A stretch of 36,978 bases of DNA, taken from contig JAQWHO010000104.1 of assembly GCA_029249355.1 (NCBI GenBank), positions 1-36,978 on the forward strand, read 5' to 3'. The notes beneath the pieces are model-generated. The model worked only from the letters and a program-made list of their open reading frames with translations, did no database searches and was not told where the DNA came from. Source of the stretch: Thalassotalea sp. Lineage in GTDB: Bacteria; Pseudomonadota; Gammaproteobacteria; Enterobacterales; Alteromonadaceae. This document shows positions 8,832 to 17,847 of this stretch, piece after piece. The number at the start of each line of letters is the position of its first letter. The first letter of the stretch is position 1. The position numbers and the translations under genes were made by a program.

Positions 8832-9911
8832 ATGAATAACGTTGTAGAAAACACTGCATTAAATAAGGTTCTACCTTTTTATCAATGCTCGATAAATACC
8901 AGTACAGTTTCAGCACTAGGAAATGGTTTAATCAACCAAACTTTCTTAGTAAAGAGTATTGAGCAAAGCTTTGTTTTACAAAAAATTAATCATCATGTTT
9001 TTAAACAACCTCAGCAAGTCATTAACAACGCAGAGCTCATTAATAAGCACCTACAAAACAAAAAAGAACAAGGTCAATATTCGCTAGAGCCAATGTGGCA
9101 AATAACCGCGAATCATGATTCTCCTTTAGTTATTATGGATGATGGTTATTGGCGAGCGATTCAATTTATTCCCAACTGTTATACCGTTGAAGCCGTTGAA
9201 ACTAAAGAACAGGCACATCAAGTTGCATCAGCATTTGGTTTATTTACTTCTGCATTGAGTGACTTCCCTGCCAGTAAACTGGATGAAATCATTCCCGACT
9301 TTCACAATTTAGACTCTCGTTTAGCCCAATTACGAAAAGTCATTGAAAACGATCCTTTGCAGCGATTATCACAATGTCAAAACTTGGTCGACTTTTGCTT
9401 TGATCAGTATGCTTTTATTACGAAAGTTGCAGAATTAGTAGAAATCCTGCCGGTACAAGTAACTCATAATGACACTAAAATTAACAACTTATTATTTAAC
9501 AGTGAATCTAAAAAACCGATAGCCGTTATTGATTTAGATACTTGTATGCCTGGTTTTATCATGCATGACTTTGGCGATATGGTAAGAACCTGTTGTTCAA
9601 CGTTACCAGAAGATGGGGTTGAATTAGATAAGATGCAAATCAGAATGGACATCTTTGAAGCATTATCAGAATCATATATAGATAGTTTTGAAGGTAAAAT
9701 CACTCAATTAGAACAAGAAAGCTTAGTCATTGGCGCACAATTATTGCCCTTTATGATCGGTATTCGATTTTTAACCGACTTTATTGATGGCGACAATTAC
9801 TTTCACACCAAACATCCAGCACATAATTTAGAACGAGCAAAAAACCAATTGAATTTCTTTCATTTGCTCAATAATGCAGAAAATGAATTAACGCATATTG
9901 TTTCTGCATAA
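8832..9911 (+). CDS. N-acetylhexosamine 1-kinase-like phosphotransferase (APH fold)
   Basis: A 359-aa aminoglycoside-phosphotransferase-fold kinase resembling NahK, which phosphorylates GlcNAc or GalNAc at C1. The catalytic loop HNDTKINN lies at about residues 212-219 and the metal-binding DLDTCMPG at 234-241, followed by HDFGDMVR. The N-lobe has GNGLINQTFLV, equivalent to a nucleotide-binding loop. A TTG at 8823 is possible, but the ATG at 8832 has GGAAAG at 8817-8822 at proper distance and is preferred. It completes a three-gene set with the upstream glycosidase and nucleotidyltransferase, which implies release, phosphorylation and activation of an amino sugar. Confidence 0.8.
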   Translation: MNNVVENTALNKVLPFYQCSINTSTVSALGNGLINQTFLVKSIEQSFVLQKINHHVFKQPQQVINNAELINKHLQNKKEQGQYSLEPMWQITANHDSPLVIMDDGYWRAIQFIPNCYTVEAVETKEQAHQVASAFGLFTSALSDFPASKLDEIIPDFHNLDSRLAQLRKVIENDPLQRLSQCQNLVDFCFDQYAFITKVAELVEILPVQVTHNDTKINNLLFNSESKKPIAVIDLDTCMPGFIMHDFGDMVRTCCSTLPEDGVELDKMQIRMDIFEALSESYIDSFEGKITQLEQESLVIGAQLLPFMIGIRFLTDFIDGDNYFHTKHPAHNLERAKNQLNFFHLLNNAENELTHIVSA

Positions 9912-10240
9912 GCCTTATCTATTCTCAGATTTTTCACTTTAAAATTTGATCATTAACAACTTAACTTTTAAAGTTAAAGTGATTGGGAATAACTACCACT
10001 CTCTATTCAATCCCTATCTGAGCTAAAACGTTAATCTGTGTTATTACCTAGTTAGCATGATTTGTATTTAGTTAAAATTATTTTTAGTGCTAATCTATTA
10101 ATGTAAGTATAGAAATTTATAACTTGATAACATTTGAAATCCCTATGATTTTACGTTTTATCTATTTTATTTTAATTTGCAATTTGTCTGGAAATGATTC
10201 ACTCATCTAAAAAACCACTCAACCTTTTAGAGGATGTTAT
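9912..10240. other. Intergenic region with a 17-bp perfect palindrome
   Basis: No gene is seen. TTAACTTTTAAAGTTAA at 9961-9977 is an exact inverted repeat about one central base, without a following T-run, so it is more like an operator or AT-rich chance palindrome than a terminator. The end of the region carries AGAGGA about 6 nt before the chemoreceptor ATG. No convincing promoter was picked out. Confidence 0.5.
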
Positions 10241-11872
10241 ATGAAGTTAAGTTTCAAAGTGGGTGCATTAATCGCCCTTATTTTAGCGTCATTTTTAATG
10301 TTAATGATTGTCGGTTTAACCACATTAAGAATTGCCAGTAGTGATGATAATCAGGCACGCGTTGAACAATTATTCAAATCAGCCTTTAATGTTATTTCTG
10401 AAATTGAAAAATATGTCGCCAGTGGAAAAATGACAGAAGAACAAGCTAAAGAGCTTGCCACTCAAGTACTTCGTGAAAATAAATATAACAAAACAGAATA
10501 TGTTTATGTCGCTGATGAGAACATGACCTTTATTGCAACACCTTTAGATCCTCAGCTTCATGGCACAAGCTTTAATGACTTTAAAGACAGCAAAGGCAGC
10601 AGTGTTGGGACAATTTTACAAAATGCTGTTCGTAATAGTCCAAACGGTATAGCTCAATATGAATGGACGCAAAAACAAGCAGATGGCTCAATTGAAGATA
10701 AACTTTCTATCGCACAAAAAACACCTGTTTGGGGTTGGTATGTTGGAACTGGCATCGGCTTTACCGAAGTTGAAGCTCGCTTTTGGTCTAGCGCAAAGTG
10801 GCAAGTGTTAATTTGTTTAATGCTAACCGGTGCTTTAGGCGTGTTACTTTTTTGGTCGACACGAAAATTATTAGATGATTTAGGTGGTGAGCCTAAGCAA
10901 GTATTACGTTTAGTACAAAAAGTTGCCGCGGGTGATTTAACAGGTTCAACAACTTCTCAAAATTGTACCGCAAGACCTGACTCTATTTTTGGTTCAATGA
11001 TTCAATTACGAGAATCAATGGGGAAAATTTTAGGCAGTATTGATGGTTCAGTACACAAACTTAGAAATGAAACTCACGACGCTAATAATCGCTCCGCTGA
11101 AATTGATAGAACCTTTGAAGCACAACGCTCTGAAATTGATATGGTTGCCACGGCTATGACAGAAATGTCAGCCTCATCACAAACAGTATCAGACAGCGCA
11201 AGTGCTGCGGCTCAATCAACCGTTGAAGCCGATCAACAAGGAATTAAAGCCCACAACATTGTTGATTCAGCCGTTCAGTCGATAGAAAATTTAGCCAGCC
11301 AAATTGATGATGCGAGTATTGTTATTACTGAACTAGGTAATGATGTATCAAATATAGTGTCGGTACTTAATGTTATTCGCGGCATTGCTGACCAAACAAA
11401 TTTATTGGCATTAAATGCTGCAATTGAAGCCGCTAGAGCGGGTGAACAAGGTAGAGGCTTTGCTGTTGTTGCTGACGAAGTTCGAAACCTAGCGAAAAGA
11501 ACGCAAGATAGTACCACTGAAATTCAAAATATGATTGAACGACTTGAATCTGGCTCTCATCGTGGTGTTGAAACTATGAATATGAGTAAATCATCAAGTA
11601 TTGATACGGTAAGTCAAACACAAGAAGCCGCAGAAGCGTTAAATCAAATTGCGCAGGCATTAAGCTCGATTACTGACATGAATAACCATATAGCAACGGC
11701 AGCTGATGAACAGAACAAAGTAGGTGAAGACATTTCTCGCAGAATAAACATGATTGCAGAAAGTTCACATGAAGCGGTTGAGTTGGCTCATTCAGGCAAA
11801 AGTTCCACTGAAGTATTAACTAAGTTAACGGATGAATTAGAAACATTAATGACGCATTTTAAAACGTCATAA
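10241..11872 (+). CDS. Methyl-accepting chemotaxis protein with periplasmic sCache-type sensor
   Basis: An inner-membrane chemoreceptor of 543 aa. TM1 is at about residues 8-29. A periplasmic single-Cache domain follows (about 45-180) with the typical segments [16 protein letters not shown] and [11 protein letters not shown]2 lies at about 187-206, then a HAMP-like stretch (about 207-260) and a long coiled-coil signalling domain. The hairpin tip [20 protein letters not shown] (382-401) and [15 protein letters not shown] are the strongest marks. The C-terminus lacks an NWETF-type CheR-docking pentapeptide. sCache domains of this type often sense small carboxylates or amino acids, but the ligand cannot be assigned. 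It has a strong Shine-Dalgarno and its own terminator, so it is probably monocistronic. Confidence 0.95.
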   Translation: MKLSFKVGALIALILASFLMLMIVGLTTLRIASSDDNQARVEQLFKSAFNVISEIEKYVASGKMTEEQAKELATQVLRENKYNKTEYVYVADENMTFIATPLDPQLHGTSFNDFKDSKGSSVGTILQNAVRNSPNGIAQYEWTQKQADGSIEDKLSIAQKTPVWGWYVGTGIGFTEVEARFWSSAKWQVLICLMLTGALGVLLFWSTRKLLDDLGGEPKQVLRLVQKVAAGDLTGSTTSQNCTARPDSIFGSMIQLRESMGKILGSIDGSVHKLRNETHDANNRSAEIDRTFEAQRSEIDMVATAMTEMSASSQTVSDSASAAAQSTVEADQQGIKAHNIVDSAVQSIENLASQIDDASIVITELGNDVSNIVSVLNVIRGIADQTNLLALNAAIEAARAGEQGRGFAVVADEVRNLAKRTQDSTTEIQNMIERLESGSHRGVETMNMSKSSSIDTVSQTQEAAEALNQIAQALSSITDMNNHIATAADEQNKVGEDISRRINMIAESSHEAVELAHSGKSSTEVLTKLTDELETLMTHFKTS

Positions 11873-11896
11873 ATCTATATTTTACGTTTTAGAAAC

Positions 11897-11922
11897 AAAG
11901 CCGATACATCATCGGCTTTTTT
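11897..11922 (+). terminator. Rho-independent terminator after the chemoreceptor gene
   Basis: AAAGCCGAT (11897-11905) and ATCGGCTTT (11911-11919) form a 9-bp stem with a 5-nt loop and run into a T-tract. It begins 25 bp after the stop codon. Confidence 0.85.
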
Positions 11923-12112
11923 ATTTGCTTCTCTATCTATATAAATAATTTATTTTCAATAAAATTCTAAAGCCACACCGACTAACATAAGTGTAAGAAT
12001 TAAACGAAGATTTTCGTAATTATTCATATAAAAAACAGTTTATTTAAGGCTCTTACTACTTAATATGATTGCCTAGCCCTATCAATACCTAGATTCTTTG
12101 CTATGCTTATTG

Positions 12113-12267
12113 AAGCTTCGAATGACCACGAAGCTTAGTTTAAAACCAGTTAATGATAATGCTATTAACGGCATTGGTTTCTCGGGGTTTAGTGCGCTTA
12201 AAATATTAACGCTTTGAACAATTAGCTGGTTTTAACAAAGCAGGCCTTGCTCTCCCAGGCCTGCTTT
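12113..12267 (+). ncRNA. Candidate structured RNA: three abutting helices ending in a terminator-like hairpin
   Basis: Three helices follow each other almost without gaps. Helix 1 is AAGCTTCG/CGAAGCTT (12113-12120 with 12129-12136), perfect with an 8-nt loop. Helix 2 pairs 12138-12154 with 12221-12236 as 16 base pairs with one bulge and one U-G pair, and encloses a smaller AATGC/GCATT hairpin (12158-12162 with 12171-12175). Helix 3 is AAAGCAGGCCT/AGGCCTGCTTT (12237-12247 with 12257-12267), 11 perfect pairs, followed by a pyrimidine-rich tail. The single odd pair in helix 2 is U-G only if the plus strand is transcribed. A weak promoter could have TATGAT at 12064-12069. No reading frame with a ribosome site is seen. 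It does not match a family I recognise. Confidence 0.5.
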
Positions 12268-12357
12268 ACTTCCTTTCTCATTAATAAAAATCCAATAAAT
12301 TATCTAAAACTGAAGCACTAGAATTAATCGCTTTAACCTAAAGATCTCGTTAACTGT

Positions 12358-12397
12358 CAATTTAAAAGCTGCTAATTAAAAGTGCTAATTTAAAGGC
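12358..12397 (+). repeat. Three tandem 13-14-bp imperfect repeats upstream of marR
   Basis: CAATTTAAAAGCTG (12358-12371), CTAATTAAAAGTG (12372-12384) and CTAATTTAAAGGC (12385-12397) lie head to tail about 90-130 bp before the marR start. They could be direct-repeat binding sites or AT-rich drift. The rest of 12268-12489 shows no gene. Confidence 0.4.
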
Positions 12398-12489
12398 TTA
12401 GTTGATTGCTGAATTACTGGCGATATAATAATGTGATTTATAATTACCTTCTGACCAATAAAGACAATTAACTTTAATGATTAATTCAA

Positions 12490-12945
12490 ATGAATAACCC
12501 ACTTAATTTAGCCCAATTTTTTCCTTATCAATTAGCAAAATTACAAGCGATAGTCAGCGATGCGATTGCCGAAATATATATGGGTGAATTTAATTTATCC
12601 AAACAAGAATGGCGTGTTTTAGCAATACTGGCGAATGAAAGCTCGCTCAATGCCAAAGAAATTGGTCGTAAAGCAGATCTTGAAAAAATGCCTGCCAGTA
12701 GAGCCATCAAAAAAATGGTTGATGGTAAATTAGTAGAAAAAGTGAGTAATATTAAAGATAAAAGATCATCCCTACTCAAACTTACCAATGAAGGAGAAAA
12801 GTTATATCGTCAACTTGCTCCTCTGGTTAAACAAAGAGAGCAAGAGTTACTTTCAGCATTAAACTCTCAAGAATTAACAACATTAAACAATGCTTTTACG
12901 AAATTAGAAAAACGAGCTCATAAAATTGTAAATCAATCAAAGTAA
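12490..12945 (+). CDS. MarR family transcriptional regulator
   Basis: A 151-aa winged helix-turn-helix protein. LSKQEWRVLAILA (about 36-48) is the typical lead-in helix, SSLNAKEIGRKADLEKMPAS (51-70) spans the first helix-turn-helix part and SRAIKKMVDGKLVEK the recognition helix. The wing is NIKDKRSSLLKLTNEG, with the conserved D-x-R. The C-terminal helices form the dimer interface. Its neighbour is the convergent sensor kinase, 17 bp away, with no terminator visible between them. No adjacent efflux or catabolic target is obvious. Function beyond DNA binding is unknown. Confidence 0.9.
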   Translation: MNNPLNLAQFFPYQLAKLQAIVSDAIAEIYMGEFNLSKQEWRVLAILANESSLNAKEIGRKADLEKMPASRAIKKMVDGKLVEKVSNIKDKRSSLLKLTNEGEKLYRQLAPLVKQREQELLSALNSQELTTLNNAFTKLEKRAHKIVNQSK

Positions 12946-12962
12946 TCTCATTTATCTTGGGT

Positions 12963-15900
12963 TTAAAGAGATTTACTTACTACCTGTAATATACTGCTCA
13001 ACAGTAATTCAGCGTTTACTGGTTTAGCAATATGTAAATTCATACCGGCTGCAAAGCTATTTTCTATATCTTCTTGGCGTGCATGAGCTGTCATCGCAAT
13101 AATAGGTAAGTTTTTAAATTTTTCATCTTCGCGTATTAGTTTTGTCGCGGTTAACCCGTCCATCACCGGCATTTGAATGTCCATTAACACCACGTCAAAA
13201 TGCGCTTGTTGCAAGCAATCAATAGCAAGTTGACCATTTTCTACCACGGTAATATTAGCTTGCATACTTTTTAAAAGCTCTTTGGCCACCAATTGGTTCA
13301 CTAAGTTATCTTCCACCAATAAAATATCGATATTCTCGAGATTTTTCGGGGCTTCTTCAATTAGATTTTCTGTAATTTGGCCTTTGGGAATAAGTTTATT
13401 TTCTTGGGTATTAACGTCGGCATTAATATCAAAAATGTTAAACAAATCATAACGAGATAATGGGGCTTCACAAACAATATAAGGTAATTGATATTTATCT
13501 AACAATTCAAAAGACATACTACAGTCACTATTTTGGCTTGGTAAACAAACCGCTAACATGCATTTATTTTTCTCTTCAGCATTTTTTATAGGATGGCAAA
13601 GCTGCTTTGTTAATATCGTACATAAATTCTCATCTACGTTATTAACATCAATAAATAATATATTTAACTTTGAGGCCTGATGATTTTCAATTTCCTCCGG
13701 TGAAGATAATGGATGATGTTGAAAATGGTAATCATCAATTAAGCTGATAAAGCTATTGGGTAATTCATAATTAAGACAAAAAATTTGCACATGATTATTG
13801 TATTCGGCATAAGGATTAACATTGTTTATTTTTAGCGGCAAAACAAAATTAAACTCAGTACCAATACCTTCACTACTCAGTAATTTTATTTCACCACCAA
13901 GTAAATTGATGATCCGTTGGCAGATCGACAACCCTAGCCCTGAACCACCATATTCGCGAGTCATTGACTCATCAGCCTGCATAAAAGCTTCAAACAAATG
14001 ACTTTGTTTCTCTTTAGCAATACCAATACCTGTATCAATAATACGAAAGCGCACTAAAGTATCAATTTCACTAATTGCGATCACCGCTAAGTGAACAGTA
14101 ACATTGCCTTTAAGGGTAAATTTGATCGCGTTATTCAATAAGTTACTGAGCACTTGCACCAAACGCATTTCATCGGTTATGGCAATGAGTGGAACATTCG
14201 ATTCAATATTGACAATAACGTCTAAACCTTTTTGATTGGCATTGCCTATATTTAAGTTAACCGCTTGATTCACAATGCGATCTAAGCTGCATTCAGCTTT
14301 CATAATCGACATATTACCCGATTCAATTTTCGCCAAATCTAGCAACTCATCAATCAAATGCAATAACGCTCCTGAAGCACTTTGCGCATTCTCTAAATGT
14401 TTTTTCTGCTGATTTGAAATAGGTGTTTTTTCAAGTAATGAATGCATACCTTGAATAGCATTTATCGGTGTTCTAATTTCATGGCTCATATTTGCCAAAA
14501 ATTGACTCTTAGTCTGGTTAGCTAGCTCCGCTTGCTCTTTTGCAGCAGCTAACGCAGCATTAATTGCATATTGCTCAGTTACATCACGAATAATAACAAT
14601 GGTACCTAGTACTTGTTGTTCTTGATCATAAAATTCAGAAATGAATAATTCATAGGTATTATCAACGGTTTCTATTACTTGAAAAATACCGTGTTCAGTT
14701 AAAGTCTGCGATTGTTTTTTACTTGCGGCTAATAATGCTGAACCTAATTCGTTACGAATTAAATCCCCTGCTTGGCGCCCTAAAATAGCTTGCTCTTTTT
14801 TACCTATAAAAGTTTCAAACGCTAAGTTACAACCAATTAATACCCCTTTAGGATCATTAAAAATAAGGTAATCTGGTATTGCATCCATCACTGAATGCAA
14901 AATGGCATAATCGTGTTGATGCTGTTTACTTTTTTCTAATAATGCCTGTGTTTTATCATTAACTTTAATATCTAAAATATTATTTTGATCTTTAAGCTGT
15001 TGCATTAAGCTTCTGTTTTGGCTAAAAATATCTCCGACAATATTAAACCAATGTAACCAGCCACTAGGTGGTTGAATTTTTCCATGATCACCTTGCGCAC
15101 TATAAGCAATATGACTAATAAATTGTTGCGTAGGTTTGATAAATGTTTTGCTCGTAACCAAATAAACAACAGCTAATAAAACTATCTGACCAAAAAACAG
15201 TAGAAAAAATAGCCCCATAGATCGTTCAAAAATAGGATCCGTAAACGTTTTATAAGGCTGGTATTTCAGCAGAGTCCAGCCATTTAGTGCAAGCTGCTCT
15301 TTTTGTACTAGCAACGATTTATATTGAGAAGAAGCAGGTAAATTTTGAATGTTTTGCAGTGATAATTCAGCTAATTCTTGTGGCACAATGTCTTGCCAAA
15401 TTGTTTGTCTTTTTAAAGGGAGACTTTGTTGAGTGTGATGTAACAACACCTGACCTTTCTCATCAATAAGCACATAAGTGTCATTTTCACCTACATCTAA
15501 AAGTTCCTTTTTATGAAGTCTTGATAAGTCTATATTGATAATGACAGCACCAATATATTGCTCATTTCGAAACACGGCTCCACCTACTGCGGTATATAAA
15601 CTTTTACTCGCCGTTCCTATATAAGGATCCGACCACAGCAGCGTATTAGAATCACCATCAGTTTTGCTGAGCCGTTTAATATGTTCATTATCAATTAAAT
15701 TATTTGAATATTGCCAATTCGAACGATTTACCCAAGGATAAATACTAACGAACTGATTTTGAGAAACGTAATAAAACCAATTAGCCGTTTCATTAGCATT
15801 TTGTGCCGTCATAAAAGCAGGCGTTAAAGCATGCGCCATTGCTAATTCGCTTGCGAGCATGCCATCAAGATTATTAATATCACCAATGCCGGTTATGTTC

Positions 15901-16253
15901 ACACTAAGCTGCTGGCGATATTTAATAATGTCATGTCGCGGTTTATTTAGATAAAACCTATCCCCTTCTTGAGTAAACAGAGGTATCTTCATCGAGACTT
16001 CATCGGGGAAGTTCAAAGTGTAATTTGCAAAGCTTTGAATCGCCTCAACTGAACTAGCAGCCTGACTAAACTGACGATTAATGTTGTTTGTTTGGCTAAT
16101 TAACTCACTGAGTTCATTCTTTTCAAACGAACGTAACTCTCCATAATATCGATAACTTGCAAGCAATAATGCAGCAAACATTATCGCGATAAAAATCCCT
16201 AATATCGAGAGTTTATAACGTGTTACAACTTGGTTTTTACCCGCTAATGTCAT
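12963..16253 (-). CDS. Hybrid sensor histidine kinase (periplasmic sensor-PAS-HisKA-HATPase-REC)
   Basis: The ATG at 16253 (MTLAGKNQVVTRYKL...) gives 1096 aa with a membrane helix close to the N-terminus. A longer frame begins at a TTG (16388), but it would run through the GH1 promoter and has no ribosome site. Order in the 1096-aa numbering: TM1 about 16-35; large periplasmic Cache-like sensor about 37-340, with YVLIDEKGQVLLH; TM2 about 346-368; PAS about 453-560; HisKA with phospho-acceptor H591 in SHEIRTP; HATPase with NNAIKF, DTGIGIA and GGSGLGL; a degenerate receiver-like segment about 820-945; and a true receiver with phospho-acceptor D1025 in LMDIQMPVMDG. No HPt domain is present, so a separate phosphotransfer protein is needed. 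It is divergent from the glucan locus and might sense a sugar signal, but this is inference. Confidence 0.9.
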   Translation of the reverse strand: MTLAGKNQVVTRYKLSILGIFIAIMFAALLLASYRYYGELRSFEKNELSELISQTNNINRQFSQAASSVEAIQSFANYTLNFPDEVSMKIPLFTQEGDRFYLNKPRHDIIKYRQQLSVNITGIGDINNLDGMLASELAMAHALTPAFMTAQNANETANWFYYVSQNQFVSIYPWVNRSNWQYSNNLIDNEHIKRLSKTDGDSNTLLWSDPYIGTASKSLYTAVGGAVFRNEQYIGAVIINIDLSRLHKKELLDVGENDTYVLIDEKGQVLLHHTQQSLPLKRQTIWQDIVPQELAELSLQNIQNLPASSQYKSLLVQKEQLALNGWTLLKYQPYKTFTDPIFERSMGLFFLLFFGQIVLLAVVYLVTSKTFIKPTQQFISHIAYSAQGDHGKIQPPSGWLHWFNIVGDIFSQNRSLMQQLKDQNNILDIKVNDKTQALLEKSKQHQHDYAILHSVMDAIPDYLIFNDPKGVLIGCNLAFETFIGKKEQAILGRQAGDLIRNELGSALLAASKKQSQTLTEHGIFQVIETVDNTYELFISEFYDQEQQVLGTIVIIRDVTEQYAINAALAAAKEQAELANQTKSQFLANMSHEIRTPINAIQGMHSLLEKTPISNQQKKHLENAQSASGALLHLIDELLDLAKIESGNMSIMKAECSLDRIVNQAVNLNIGNANQKGLDVIVNIESNVPLIAITDEMRLVQVLSNLLNNAIKFTLKGNVTVHLAVIAISEIDTLVRFRIIDTGIGIAKEKQSHLFEAFMQADESMTREYGGSGLGLSICQRIINLLGGEIKLLSSEGIGTEFNFVLPLKINNVNPYAEYNNHVQIFCLNYELPNSFISLIDDYHFQHHPLSSPEEIENHQASKLNILFIDVNNVDENLCTILTKQLCHPIKNAEEKNKCMLAVCLPSQNSDCSMSFELLDKYQLPYIVCEAPLSRYDLFNIFDINADVNTQENKLIPKGQITENLIEEAPKNLENIDILLVEDNLVNQLVAKELLKSMQANITVVENGQLAIDCLQQAHFDVVLMDIQMPVMDGLTATKLIREDEKFKNLPIIAMTAHARQEDIENSFAAGMNLHIAKPVNAELLLSSILQVVSKSL

Positions 16254-16367
16254 CGAATGATTATCTTTGTATTTGAAAATAAAAAATATTGACCTGATGA
16301 TATAACGAAAAAATGTAAAAATCATGCATTGTACATTTGAGATACATTTCACCTTTTTGGAAAAGTA

Positions 16368-16396
16368 TTGACGTTTTATCATAACCAAGTTAAATT
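16368..16396 (+). promoter_or_regulatory. Predicted promoter of the GH1-GPH unit
   Basis: TTGACG (16368-16373), a 17-bp spacer, then TAAATT (16391-16396). The first LacI-type operator begins on the last base of the -10, so a bound repressor would cover the transcription start. The receptor promoter has the same layout. Confidence 0.7.
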
Positions 16397-16409
16397 GAAA
16401 GCGCTTCCA
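16396..16409. promoter_or_regulatory. LacI-type operator, GH1 site 1
   Basis: TGAAAGCGCTTCCA, one mismatch from the perfect palindrome TGGAAGCGCTTCCA found near lacI. The central GC-rich core with a CG step is typical of LacI-family operators. Confidence 0.85.
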
Positions 16410-16428
16410 GAGTTGTCGCCACTCATTT

Positions 16429-16442
16429 TGGAAGCGCTACCA
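16429..16442. promoter_or_regulatory. LacI-type operator, GH1 site 2
   Basis: TGGAAGCGCTACCA, one mismatch from the palindrome. The centres of sites 1 and 2 are 33 bp apart, about three helical turns, and the site ends 25 bp before the GH1 start. Confidence 0.85.
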
Positions 16443-16467
16443 AAACTAATTATTAAAAAAGTATCTA

Positions 16468-17799
16468 ATGAAAATTACTCTACCTAAAAATTCGCGCTTA
16501 ACCTCTAAAGATTTCATGTTTGGTGTTGCCACGGCTTCATTTCAGATAGAGGGCGGCGTTGAACATCGCTTACCTTGTATTTGGGATACATTTTGTCGAA
16601 CAGAGGGAGCAATTGCCGATAAATCAAATGGTGATATTGCTTGCGATCATTATCATCTGTGGCAGCAAGATATTGAGATGATAAGTTCTTTAGGAATTGA
16701 CGCATATCGTTTGTCGATATCTTGGGGACGTGTCATGAACCAAGATGGCAGCCCTAATCAAACAGGAATTGCTTTCTACACAAATTTTTTAGATGCATTA
16801 AAAGCTAAAAATATAAAAGCTTTTGTCACTCTTTATCATTGGGATTTACCTCAACACCTAGAAGATGAAGGTGGTTGGCTAAATAGACAAACTGCCTATA
16901 AATTTAAAGAGTATACCGAACTTGTAGTGAAAGCATTTGGTGATCGTGTTTATTCATACGCAACATTAAATGAACCTTTTTGTAGTGCTTATTTAGGCTA
17001 TGAAATTGGCATACATGCTCCTGGAATTAAAGGGAGAGAATTCGGCAAAAAAGCCGCTCACCATTTATTATTAGCACATGGTTTAGCCATGGAAGTTTTG
17101 ACGAATCTCAGCCCAAACACGCTAAATGGTATTGTATTAAATTTCACGCCTTGTTACCCAAATACCGACAATTTAGCCGACATTACCGCAGCTAAATATG
17201 CTGATGACTATTTTAACCAGTGGTATATAAAACCGATTTTTGATGCTCAATACCCTGAAATTTTATCAACCTTGCCTACTGCTGAACATCCAGATATTGT
17301 TGAGGGAGATTTATCTATTATTGCCCATCCTGTTGACTTTTTAGGTGTAAATTATTATACCAGAGCTATATATAAGGCTGATAACAAAGAAGTATTTTCA
17401 CAAGTCATGCTTGATGATGTACCTTTAACGGATATGGGTTGGGAAGTGTACCCGCAAGGTTTCACTGATTTATTAGTAGACCTTAACGAAAAATATGATT
17501 TACCGCCGGTATATATCACTGAAAATGGTGCCGCCATGCCTGATGAAATAACTGATAACGTAGTTATTGATAAAGATAGAGTCAGTTATTATAACACTCA
17601 CCTTAATGCGGTGAATCAAGCAATTGAAAAAGGTGTTGATATTCAAGGTTATTTCGCTTGGAGCTTAATGGACAACTTTGAATGGGCGGAAGGTTATTTA
17701 AAAAGGTTTGGTATTGTTTATGTTGATTATCAAAGTCAAAAAAGAACCATAAAAGCCAGTGGCTATGCTTATCGAGATTTTATTAAACTGCGCAAATAG
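16468..17799 (+). CDS. GH1 beta-glucosidase (cytoplasmic)
   Basis: A 443-aa glycoside hydrolase family 1 enzyme, the full family length. The acid/base glutamate is E169 in TLNEP and the nucleophile is E352 in YITENGAAM. FMFGVATASFQIEGG (16-30) and WSLMDNFEWAEGY near the C-terminus shape the glucose-binding pocket. No signal peptide is present, so it would hydrolyse imported cellobiose, laminaribiose or similar beta-glucosides to glucose in the cytoplasm. It is first in a unit with the GPH symporter (48 bp downstream) and sits behind two LacI-type operators. The exact linkage preference is not visible. Confidence 0.95.
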   Translation: MKITLPKNSRLTSKDFMFGVATASFQIEGGVEHRLPCIWDTFCRTEGAIADKSNGDIACDHYHLWQQDIEMISSLGIDAYRLSISWGRVMNQDGSPNQTGIAFYTNFLDALKAKNIKAFVTLYHWDLPQHLEDEGGWLNRQTAYKFKEYTELVVKAFGDRVYSYATLNEPFCSAYLGYEIGIHAPGIKGREFGKKAAHHLLLAHGLAMEVLTNLSPNTLNGIVLNFTPCYPNTDNLADITAAKYADDYFNQWYIKPIFDAQYPEILSTLPTAEHPDIVEGDLSIIAHPVDFLGVNYYTRAIYKADNKEVFSQVMLDDVPLTDMGWEVYPQGFTDLLVDLNEKYDLPPVYITENGAAMPDEITDNVVIDKDRVSYYNTHLNAVNQAIEKGVDIQGYFAWSLMDNFEWAEGYLKRFGIVYVDYQSQKRTIKASGYAYRDFIKLRK

Positions 17800-17847
17800 A
17801 ACGCGCCAATAAAGTCCTAAGCAACAATAATAAGAAGAGAAATTAAC

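Noticed and set aside
9961-9977. 17-bp palindrome as a terminator after the kinase gene
   Set aside because: It is AT-only apart from one C/G pair per arm, has a one-base loop and no T-tract; kept only as a note.
16254-16388. 45-residue N-terminal extension of the sensor kinase from a TTG codon
   Set aside because: No ribosome site, it runs across the GH1 promoter, and the ATG at 16253 places the first membrane helix at the usual position. It is not fully excluded.
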